Positions 30,320 to 40,353 of a DNA stretch of 64,000 bases are shown here, one piece after another. Position 1 is the first letter of the stretch. Each line of letters begins with the position of its first letter. A program made the position numbers and the translations under genes. Under the pieces are notes generated by a model. The model saw only the letters and a program-made list of their open reading frames with translations. It was not told the origin of the DNA and ran no database searches. Source of the DNA: Apricaphanius iberus (Eukaryota; Chordata; Actinopteri; Cyprinodontiformes; Aphaniidae); NCBI GenBank assembly GCA_028564705.1, contig JAPXFQ010000364.1, forward strand, positions 2,170,001-2,234,000, given 5' to 3'.

Positions 30320-31760
30320 AAGTAACAGCCATCAGGTGGGACTATAAACTATAGGTGCCCTATAAATACAGCCCGCTTCCCCCAGCTCGGCGTCTTTCAC
30401 GACGGGCACCGGCCAGCTCGTCCAGAGGAGACCCACAACAGCCATCGTCCTTCGCTGGCAAAGGAAGACCTGAGTTTCTGACAGAAACTTGCTCCAAATG
30501 AACCCAAATACCACTCCAGGTGAATCTTAAACATTGATAAACACAGACATTGTTTATCCCCAGAGCCCGACGAAAACCCCTCTAAGTTTCAGACTGCCGG
30601 AAGGGCTGCAAGACTGAATGAGTGGGAGCCACATGTGCCAGGCCAGAACCAGCAGAAGCCGCATCAAGTTCGCCACCACAGAGCCGATAAGAATTGCCGT
30701 GCTGGAAAGCTGCCAAAAAGGTACTTTAAAAGTGGATGCCGGGGGCGTGATCGCCATGCAGCTAGAGCCAGATACAGGTGGATGGAGCAGCAAGCCAGGA
30801 GCTCACTGCAGCTAACCAGATCGGAGCCATTGTTAGACGCCAGGCTAACATCGCCTCAGTCCCCCTTTCCCCTTATCGCCGTGCAGCAACTCGGAGACTT
30901 AATCGTTCAGAGGTCTGTTTGGGCAGAGGCAATTAGTTAGGATTAGCTAATTTTAAAAGTTTTCCCTTTTTGTCTTCAATGTTGAATAAATGTGTTTGAG
31001 TCACTCTAAGCGCCCCTAGTGCATTGCAGAGGGCTACCTGAAAGCCGACAAGCTCACGTGTTTGTTCAGGACAACACTTCATAACAAAGGTTGCTAATAG
31101 CTGTTCAAACAGAATTCGGTTTAAATAAATTGTTTAAGAACAGAAACTAATCTTATTAACCATGTTTGAATTTGTTTTTTTAATCAAATACTGGAACTAA
31201 ATTATTTACTTCGGTGACCAGTTCATGAATAGAAGTAATTTCCCAAAGGTTAATTACTCTGATCCAGTTAATTTAACAAACATCTCTTTATCCAAAGAAT
31301 TGATTTTCTCTTGTAATTAGTGAAACTAATTCATCTTTTCCCTCCAGCATCTGCAAATCGAATCGAATCTGATCTGCATGCAGAATCACAACAGAATTAA
31401 TGGTTCCTCAGTTTATTGCATTATTCATCTTTTGTGTTCCTTTATTTTAACTATATATTTGTTTTAATCAGTAGTGTTTCTCTTATTACTAGTTTGAGTG
31501 TTTAAATGTTTTTCCCTTGTGTAAATAAATCTTCTACTTGGAAAGTAACAGTTGTCATTCTTGTTCAACACTCACACATATTGCAAGGTGTATGACCAAA
31601 TAGACGTTAAGAATTCATTCCTTCAGAACTGAGAATGATATAGAAATTTGGCTATTAAAGTAGTTCCTGGTAGAACCAGGTGGTGCCCCGAATAATAATT
31701 TTCAATAAATATTAACTTTATTGACTGCCATAAGCAGTCTGTGACTATAAATAGCTAAAT
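30320..31760 (+). repeat. LTR-like repeat, copy 1 (about 1.35 kb plus downstream)
   Basis: Co-linear with 53400-54465 plus 55400-55600. Shared stretches include gagtttcagactg, gagccacatgtgcc, aggtgaatc and the tail attgactgccataagcagtc. A TATA-like tataaatac (30362) near the left, aataaatcttctacttgg (about 31525) near the right and tggtgccccgaa (31680) immediately after look like a long LTR followed by a primer-binding region. No gag or pol follows. LTR identity is inference. Confidence 0.45.
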
Positions 31761-32955
31761 ATCATATTTTTATTTAAAATCACCAACATATGTATGGTTC
31801 TAAAAATGAAAAGCTATAATAGCTTATATACAATTGTGAGTATTAATAAACAGTTGTAGAACTATAATTATTGTATTGTACAGTATGGTTATATATATAG
31901 TATTTAAAGTAGTACGAATGTTATTATTGTGTGTATGAAGTTATGGTCAAACGTTTGTTTGTTTTTTACCATTGCGTGCATGCTCAGTTATGGGTAGTTG
32001 CGAGTAAATTCAGTCCAAGAGTTTTCATTTGGGTGAGATATCAGAAGGCAGAGTTCAGGAATCTGACAGGATTCAGTTAAACTCCTTAAACTACATTCCT
32101 CACTGGACACTGTTCAGGCTGGTCACTGGGCATATTGGCAGTGAACTAAGTAAACCAACAGCTGGACTGATGTTTTTTATAGCTGTAACTACAACCTACA
32201 ACTACAGCCTAGATTAACTAGATGTCGCTATCGTGCTCATGTTCCATATCCAACCTTTAATTATTTAAGTCAGATCAAACCCAATGACAGGTGAAATTCT
32301 TTTTAGAAAATTTGTGGGTAAGATTGTAAAGCAGCAATAGGAGGGGTTTACTTTGTTAAGGAGCTCATCAAGGTGTGACTGGCTTATTTTTTTAATTCAG
32401 AAATTTTCTCTATATTGGTGTTAATTGGGGACGGCAATGGTAGTGGGTTTGGTACTGCTGTACATATTGACCTTATAATTGTCAGAATTTAAGTAAAAAA
32501 CTTGCAAATTCATTGCAAGCCCTGATAAGAGTTTATTTCAGGTATTACTGTTGCTAGAGGATTAGTTAGATTTTCCACTGTTGCAAATAAAGTCCATGCA
32601 TCATTAGTGTTTCTATTAAGTATTTCAGAAATAACAATTGCCTATCATCTTTCAATTTTAAACGATATCTGTTCAGTCTGTCCTTCGCAGAACTCATAGT
32701 GAACCTAGAGTCGAGTTTTCAGACATTTAATTTTCTCGTTGGCACTCCCTTTTTTCACTACGTACCAGTGGATCGCTAGTCCATGGAGACTTCTTTCTAT
32801 CCTAGACTACTTTAACTTTAGTTGGAGCGATGTCTGATATTTCAGAGAGAAATTCATCGACCAGCTTGTTTACTGAGTTTCTGTTGGAGGATGAAGGGGA
32901 TGATAAAGAGGTGGGACAGTCAATTTATTTAAAGGTTTCAACTGAACTGTCCACC
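31761..32955. other. Intergenic stretch, nothing recognised
   Basis: AT-rich, with no supported gene or repeat boundary. A 62-codon frame at 32830-33018 overlaps the segmental duplication edge and has no family signal. Confidence 0.35.
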
Positions 32956-32959
32956 AAAA

Positions 32960-33735
32960 AACTCTTTAGCAAAGTTTTTACTGTTAAAACAGCCATTCCC
33001 CGCCTGAGAACATATTAACAATTAAAAATGAACATTATATATTATATTAGTTATTATCAGCCACATTAACCAATATGGGGTTATAGCTGTGATTATGTTT
33101 TTTATTTTGGGTTTGGGAAGGGTGGGATTTGTGGGTCCTTTTAATCTGTAAAGCACTTTGAGAAGCTATGTAGTTTGAAAAGCGCTTGATAAATAAAGTT
33201 TGATTTAATTTGATTTGTTCATTTATTAAATATTATTGAAGTGAGAGAGATAATTTCAAACACACATTGTATCATACAGCCAGTTTGACTCGTTGTCTCT
33301 CTAGTTACCCTTTTAACTAGCAACTTCAAAATGCAGCAAGCATATTAAACAAAGTGTTAACACTGTGCAAACACTGATGAGAGCACTATGTGGCTGACGC
33401 ATAACACACAACGTGTCTGCAGGGCGTGATCAGACCACATCCTAATTGTCTCTGTGTGTTTGAAAAAGTGTTTACAATTTTATGAAAAAAATGTCTTCTG
33501 CCTTCGAATCCTATTTAATAATATTGAGTCTGGATACGGGAATAAATTGTGAGGCATATGAAAGTACCTGATATTTTAGGGGTACAATTTAAATGTACTT
33601 CTGCAAAAATATTTTGTCCATCTCACAGCAAAAGCGAAAATGCTTTTTTCCCCCAGAATGCTTACTCAGCTTCTCCATAACCACACTGACATTGTGCAAT
33701 GGTTTCCGGGGCTTCAGTCTTTATTGTTATTTGGC
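32960..33735. repeat. Segmental duplication block, partner at 12640-13450
   Basis: Co-linear with the region left of the TIR receptor gene. It is interrupted by a LINE 3' tail at about 33040-33225 that copy 1 lacks. No coding content. Confidence 0.6.
33040..33225 (+). repeat. LINE 3' tail with GATTT repeats
   Basis: The words taatctgtaaagcactttgag and gcgcttgataaataaag, then tttgatttaatttgatttg, form a classic LINE 3' end with a short microsatellite tail. It is inserted in the duplicated block. Confidence 0.6.
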
Positions 33736-35300
33736 CGTTAATTTTTGAATCAAGAAAAAATACCCCAAACATTGACACGGTTTTCCCCAATTCTTTTCAT
33801 TTAATATATTGGGAGGAGTCATGGGCTGTTTATGCAATCAGCTTCATAATCTATATTTTTAGTTTCGGATGACACGACAGACAGTGTATAACCAGCACAA
33901 AAGTTAGTGCTCTGTCAAAAATATCTAAGCATAGTGCTGTAGTACTGCTGTATTGTGAGAGAGTCCTCTGTAGGTAGTCATAACTTATTGATTGTTATCA
34001 GAGAGGAACAAAAGCATACATAAACTGCTGAAACCTGCTTAGGGCACCCAAAACAACATTGGGCCCCAAAGCTGTGTGTATGTGCTCTGAATCACTGAAT
34101 TTGATACATTACATATTACGTTCAGAAACATGCCACTGTTGCCACTTTCAGACAGTTATTTATCATGAACAGAATGAAGAACAACACTCAGGATCACAAA
34201 GTTGGCTCAGCTGTTACTTAAATTGTCCCATCTACCACTTTGTCTTACTTTAAATTGGAAACTCAGGACAAACATTTTCAAAGAAACTTTGCTCTCAATT
34301 ATGGTGAGGTCCAGTCCATCTTCAAAGCTTAAATATGGACTAACCAGAACATGCACTCGTCTCAAACCTTTGTGCACAGCAATATACCTTATGTGCTTAT
34401 TTGTTTATGTTTCTTAATATGTGGTCTAGCCTCCCTTAGATTTGGGCTGAACGCACTCCTGACCAGTGTTGGTCAAGTTACTTGGAAATAGTAATTAATT
34501 ACAAATTATTGATTACTTTCCAAAAAAAAATAATCCCACTACTTTACTGATTACTGCTTTTCAAAAGTAATTAGTTATTTTATTACTTAATCACTTTTCA
34601 AAAACATGAAACACAACCTGATGATTCTATAAGTTTATTCCATCATATAAAATTTAATCAGATGAAACAGTCTATTCTTACATTTTTTATTGTTTTTTAT
34701 TTCTTTCCTTAAGAACATTGCATCAAGAAAAAAACTGTAAATAAATGAATCCAACAGCCACTATATAGCCAGCGACAAACTTTTTCAGTTCGGCAGGACC
34801 AAGTCCGGTTGCTTTTAATTCTATTTTCACTGGTTAAGCAGCTATCTGACGTAGAATCCATCTTGGCAGCTGCAGCTGTGATGTCAGTCAGACTCTCGGT
34901 GAGCTTCAAATTCCCCCGGTTAGCTAGGTTCTCGCTCAGGTTGGAGGTTCAGTTTTTCGCTGTAGAGAAAAGTTTCCTTCCAATGCAGAATGTGCAGCGG
35001 GCACTAATATTTTTGACGTTTTTACAGGATTATACTGAAAGTGGAGCCGATACTTCCAACCATCAAATGCTGAATACTCACACTCTATCCTGCAATCCAT
35101 TATTGTCTGTTGTTTTCTATCGCGAACTGTTACGGGCAGAGCCGTTTCTGCCTTTTCTCTTCTCACCTCTTTGTTCTCCTCAGGTGTTTGCCTAAGAAGG
35201 TTCAATTTGGAGAGCTTCCCAACCCTGACCTACCATTGGATGTTGCTGATTTCCACTAGCCAATCATTTGAAGGCCACCTGTATAAAGCAAGCACACCTG
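33736..35300. other. Intergenic stretch with one repeat fragment
   Basis: 34455-34610 carries a common fish repeat (agtgttggtcaagttact, then alternating agtaattaattac words). The remainder, including a few 60-128-codon frames, has no recognisable domain. Confidence 0.35.
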
Positions 35301-35318
35301 GGAAGCAGGGGGGGGAAG

Positions 35319-36605
35319 GCAAATGGCAGCAAGGTACTGGGTAACTGTGAAAGGATTTGAAGGAGATCATCCAGTGAAGAATGTCTTAGAAGACTGTTGG
35401 GAGAGAGGGAAAGGAAGGAAGAGTAGCTTTGGATGGATTGGGAATGAGGTGGCGGAACAAATGAAAGTAATTCATATAGAGTGGAGTTCAACAGTATTGT
35501 GTCCTGTGATTCCTGATTGGATGTTATGTAGCGCGGATGTGGATTTAGAATTAGCAAGGTACAAAAAGGGAGACAGAAGTACAGATATGGTGCAGGAATT
35601 TTACAGTCATGTTGACAAAAAATATAAGAATTACATACAAATTTTTACAGATGGTTCAAAAGATCCAAGAACTGAAGCAACAGCAGCAGCAATTTACATT
35701 CCCAAATATCAAATAGGTTTAGGAAAAAGAACGCCTGATGGTATCAGTGTGTATTCAGTGGAATTGTGTGCAATTCTGTTAGCGGTAGAGTGGGCAGAGG
35801 GAATAGCAGAAGATAAAATTCTCATATGTAGTGATTCTAGGTCATGTTTAGAATCAATTTGGTCAGGAACAACCAGAAACCATCAAGAAATTATTTATGA
35901 AATAATGTTGATAAACACAAGATTGGTCAGGATAGGAAAGAAAGTAAATTACATGTGGATTCCAGCACATACTGGAATATCAGGAAATGAACGAGTAGAT
36001 AAATTAGCAAAAAAGTCAGTTAAAAGAGGAAACATAGACATTGATATTAAACTATCCAAATTAGAGGGAAAACATAAGATATGGAGAATGGCAATGAGTG
36101 AGTGGCAAAAGAGTTGGGATAAAGGAATGAAGGCTCGAACATTATATGGAATCCAAAATTCAGTGGGGAAAATGAAAAATAGTGGCAGAAATAGAAGGGA
36201 GCAAGTTATTATTAGCAGGTTGAGGACAGGTCATACAAAACTTAATAGTTCATTATATTTGGTAGGAAAACATCCAGATGGGAAGTGCAGGTGGTGCCAG
36301 GAGAGAGAGACAGTAGATCATGTATTATTAAAGTGTAGAAAATATGAGGAGGAAAGGAAACAGTTGTTAGCAGATTTGATGAAGATAGGGAGAAGGTCAA
36401 GCACTTATGGAGAGATTATGGGTGGTGCAGGTTCTGAGGAAGGGAGGAAGGTTTTATTTGTGTTTTTAGAAAAAACTGGAATAATAAAGAGGATTTAAAA
36501 TAGTGGGGATGGAAGGGATAAGATTGGTTGGATAACCGGAAGGAGGCAGTAATGCAACAAAAATGGATGCAAGCTGCCATTAAAAACCAAAAAGAAGAAG
36601 AAGAA
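35319..36605 (+). mobile_element. 5'-truncated I-type LINE insert with RNase H, flanked by target duplication
   Basis: The insert is flanked by an exact 17-bp direct repeat, gaagcaggggggggaag, at 35302-35318 and 36606-36622. It ends in an AAG-repeat tail, as expected for target-primed reverse transcription. It contains one open frame at 35323-36498. There is no endonuclease or RT catalytic core, so this is the 3' part of a longer element. Confidence 0.85.
35323..36498 (+). CDS. LINE ORF2 C-terminal part: RNase H plus zinc knuckle
   Basis: 391 codons. Residues 1-100 look like the connection region after an RT (YWVTVKGF..., PVIPDWML). RNase H follows with its acidic residues in IFTDGSKDP, SVELCAILLAVEW, ICSDSRSCLES and AHTGISGNERVDKLAK. 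Near the end is a CRWCQ...DHVLLKC cysteine/histidine motif. RNase H plus this motif is typical of I-superfamily LINEs. The frame is intact, but the initiating ATG lies almost at the truncation point and is probably fortuitous. It would not be autonomous. Confidence 0.85.
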   Translation: MAARYWVTVKGFEGDHPVKNVLEDCWERGKGRKSSFGWIGNEVAEQMKVIHIEWSSTVLCPVIPDWMLCSADVDLELARYKKGDRSTDMVQEFYSHVDKKYKNYIQIFTDGSKDPRTEATAAAIYIPKYQIGLGKRTPDGISVYSVELCAILLAVEWAEGIAEDKILICSDSRSCLESIWSGTTRNHQEIIYEIMLINTRLVRIGKKVNYMWIPAHTGISGNERVDKLAKKSVKRGNIDIDIKLSKLEGKHKIWRMAMSEWQKSWDKGMKARTLYGIQNSVGKMKNSGRNRREQVIISRLRTGHTKLNSSLYLVGKHPDGKCRWCQERETVDHVLLKCRKYEEERKQLLADLMKIGRRSSTYGEIMGGAGSEEGRKVLFVFLEKTGIIKRI

Positions 36606-36622
36606 GAAGCAGGGGGGGGAAG

Positions 36623-38799
36623 TCCTGTGTTTTGTCTCATGTCTTGGCCTTTTTGTTTGTGCTGAGGCACATTGAGCTGAAGGTATGTGGTGGGAGGTTG
36701 AGGAATAGGTAAGTTTGGGGTACCCTGTACATTTCCTACACGTAGGTTACTCCTCTGTCTAAAAACACTAGGTTAGTGGTTGGTGCCACACTTTGTATTA
36801 GTTTATTGGATTCCTTTTTTTTAGATAAGTTAGTTAGTGTTTTTGTTGTTTTGATTTCCAGTGCAGCTTTTGAGTTAGGCTTTGTTTTGATTATATTGAT
36901 TTCATTAATTTGGCACAACCATTTCTTCCCTTCCTCCCCCACAGGTTTGACATCTTTATACTTAAAAACTTGTCAAATAAATACATGTACAATTCTTACC
37001 CCTGTGCAATGTCATATATTTATTTTTGTGGTTGTTAGGTTGCACACTCCTTTTGGGGGGGGACGTAACACGAACGTTGTATGCTTATATGTCCATACTT
37101 GCCAACCTTGAGACCTCAAAATTAGAGAGACATTTAAAAGGGGGGGCCTTGAATTTTACAGTATTTATTCAGCAATAACTGAAGTTAACTAATTAAACAG
37201 TCCCTACACGTTTTTTGTGAAAAAGCTCTTCGGAAAAGTTGCAATGTTTTTATTTGTGATTGTGTTTAATTTTTCGCCTATCACTTAAATTGTTTGAAGC
37301 ACAATCAGAGTTAGTGGCTACATTGTAACATAAACCTTTGTAAAATAAAATGATTTCAAATGTCACTTTAATAGATGAAAACATTATAAATGTGACCAGC
37401 TCAGATTGGGTCCCCCCTAGAAGAACATCTCTTCTTTTATTTTGGTGCTACAGTCCAAGACCCTGGCCCCTTTTAGCCCCTCTTCATAAACCTCCTGGAT
37501 ACGCCCCTGCTCAGCAGCACTGAACGTTTAGGAATAATCACTTTTTAATCATTCTAAAAACTCAGTGGAGTCTCTGTATCAGGAAAGTGAGAAAGTATTT
37601 GTCCTTACTTTGATCTCAGGGCAGTATTGAGTCTGTTGATTTTCACGCTGTAACTTATTAAAAAGCATGAATAGCTAGGCTCTCAGGCTCAAATAGCTGG
37701 GGAAAAATGCTGCGATCTGCTGCCGAAGTTATCTCCGCGCTGCCGAAATAAAAGGACAAGAGACGTGAGGTCGGTTTAAATTTTGTTTAATCCTTAATAA
37801 TTAGGTGGATTTAAAAAGTAATTGAAACTACAGCTTCAGTCACATAAAGACTGTTCTGAAAACTACATCTCATTCTTAATCATAATATATCTCTGATCTC
37901 TACTATTCATTCTTATCTTTCCATTTTCCTACTTTCCCTTGTACTTTTAATAAGTGTCTTCCTTTCTCTTCTTTTTCCTACTTACTTTGCCCCTCTTCTG
38001 TACCTTAATAAAAGCCTTAATTTAATCTATATTTTATGCAGTATCAATCACTTTTCTTGACCTTATTACCCTTTTTTGCATAATAATCCGTCATTTTGTT
38101 TCCTTTTACTCCTCTATGTGCTGTTTCTAATTTCTTTAATCTATTTAAGATTTCATATATTTTGTATTATACATCTGTTTTGGTTTTGGTAGACATATGT
38201 TTAACTGACATTATTCTATTTTTTCCATCCACTGAAGACTAAATTAAATAGCTAAAATCTCCACTGTATAAACAGATATATCATCTGGAGTTCTTTCCCT
38301 TATTTTTGGGATTCTGTGTCTGAGTGCTGGAGTCTTGCTTTGTTTGTGTTTCTTTTCTCCTACCTTCTCTGCAGGGGGCGTGGCAGGCTGCTGGAGGCAG
38401 GTGGAGCTCATTGATTCCAAACTTCTCCAGCATCAAAAGAGGAGCGGAGACTGCAAGCTGGCGCCAGATGATTTTTGCTACAAGCGTGGTAACAAGACCA
38501 CACCTCAGTTCTCTGATTACAGCACTCTAAAGGTCCAAGTTCTAGATTGTTTCACTCACCCGTTCTTCTAGAGCCTTGGTCTGTTCCTTCCTCTACCTCC
38601 TGGATTCCCTCGTCAAGTTCCTGTTGGAATTACTCCATCGTCGGATAGTACTCACCTCGTTCCGCTTCTAATCACATTGCTTTACTAAATGGTTCACTAC
38701 TCGAGGCCTTACCTAAATGGTTCAAAACGCTGCCATCTGCTGTGTAATTAAATGTATAACAGGCTGTGTCATATAGCCCCATGTGAATCCCTTTTGTAA
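36623..38799. other. Intergenic stretch, mostly unrecognised
   Basis: 37085-37150 (acttgccaaccttgagacct) resembles the end of a common fish hAT-like MITE. 38370-38760 has a GC-richer block with a gypsy-LTR flavour (cctcctggattccctcgtcaag) but no partner in the window. No gene is supported. Confidence 0.35.
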
Positions 38800-38804
38800 A
38801 TAAA

Positions 38805-38832
38805 ATACACACAAACACACACAGACACACAC

Positions 38833-38866
<34 letters not shown>
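38805..38866. repeat. CA/TA microsatellite
   Basis: Imperfect (CA)n followed by (TA)n, directly next to the left end of the Tc1-like element. Tc1 elements insert at TA, which fits the site. Confidence 0.85.
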
Positions 38867-40335
38867 GCTCACAAAAATTAAAGGAGCACTTTAAAGAAAC
38901 ACATTAGATACATCAGATCTCAATATGAAGTTGGATATCTATGCAAATAACGACAGGGCAATGTCTTAGGAACAAAAGGATGCCAAGTCTTTTAATGGAA
39001 ACAAACGTTTTCAGCCTCCAGAGGGCTCAATTGTGTAGAAACCCTAAAATCTGAGTGAAATGAAGAGGTGGCAGGCTAGTCCATTTTTTCAAAAACGTAA
39101 TTTCTGCAACTCAAAATGCTTTTCAGTATCTTGTGTGGCCCCCAGGAGCTTGTATGCCTGCTTGACAACGTCGGGCATTCTCCCAATGAAATGATGGATG
39201 GTGTCTTGTGGAATTTCCTCCCAGATATGTGTGAGGGCATCCCTGAGCTGTTGTACAGTCTGAGGAGCAACCTGGCGGCGCCTAATGAACCGAAACATAA
39301 TGTCCCACAGATGTTCTATTGGGTTTAAGTCAGGGGATCGTGAAGGCCATTCAATTGTTTTAATTCCTTCATCCTCCAGGTACTGCCTGCATTCTCTTTC
39401 CACATGAGGCCGGGCATTGTCATGCATTAGGAGGAAACCAGGACCTACTGCACCAGCGTAGGGTCTGACAATGGGTTCAAGGATTTCATCTCGATACCTT
39501 ATGCCAGTCAGAGCACCGTAGGCAGTAGAGGTCTGTGCGTCCCTCCATGGATATTCCTTCCCAGACCATCACTGACCCACCACAAACCTGTCATGTTGAA
39601 CGACGTTGCAGGCAGCATAACGTTCTCCTTGTCTTCTCCAGACTGTTTCACGTCTATCACAGGTGCTCAGGGTGAACCTGCTCTGGTCTGTAAAAAGTAC
39701 ACACCGCCAGTGGCGGAATTGCCAATTCTGGTGTTCTTGAGCAAATGCCAGTCGAGCTCCACGGTGCTGGGCAGTGAGCACAGGGCCCGCTACAGGACAC
39801 TGGGCCCTCAGGCCATCTTCATGAAGTCTGTTCCTGATTGTTTGGGTAGAGACGTTCACACCAGTGACCTTCTGGAGGTCATTCTGTAGGGCACGAGCAG
39901 TGCTCAGCCTGTTCCGCCTTGCACAAACGAGCAGGTATCGGTCCTGCTGATGGGTTGAGGACCTTCTACAGCCCTGTCCAGCTCTCTGAAAATAACCACC
40001 AGTCTCCTAAAATCTCCTCCATGTTCCGGAGATTGTGCTGGGAGACACATTACACCTTCTTGCTGTAGGACGTGTGGATGTGCCATCTTGGAGAAGTTGG
40101 ACAACCTGTGCAACTTCTGTAGGGTTAAGGAATCACCTCATACTGCCAGTAGAGATAATTACTCAAGCCAAAACCAGCCAAAAAAGATCAAGAGGCACTG
40201 TAGTGCACCGGTTGTACACCAATACAGCTGAAAGTGATTAACGATGCCCTCAGCCTCTTAACCAACCAGAAAATTATCAGACAGGTGTAATTGATTTCAT
40301 GCTAGGCCCAATAAAAAAGTGTTCCTTTTATAGAG
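38867..40335 (-). mobile_element. Decayed Tc1/mariner transposon
   Basis: The minus-strand transposase is readable in pieces. There is a helix-turn-helix region (about 39950-40110, broken), then [20 protein letters not shown] and the first catalytic Asp in [11 protein letters not shown] (39569-39859). The second Asp is in MHDNARPHVERE and the Glu in DLNPIEHLWD (39089-39427), a DD34E-type arrangement. Frameshifts near 39430-39560 and 39890 make it inactive. The left end tgctcacaaaaattaaagga and the right end aaagtgttccttttat are degenerate inverted repeats; the right one is abutted by the next LINE. Confidence 0.8.
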
Positions 40336-40353
40336 ATTCTACAAGATTACAAG

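Noticed and set aside
34809..35195. 128-codon plus-strand frame
   Set aside because: Composition is random-like, with no domain or conserved motif, and it overlaps an antisense frame of similar length.
35264..35557. 97-codon minus-strand frame
   Set aside because: It overlaps the LINE insertion boundary and is antisense to the RNase H frame; no domain.
38370..38760. Possible solo gypsy LTR
   Set aside because: The base composition and some words suggest an LTR, but no matching partner, TG...CA ends or flanking duplication could be found in the window.
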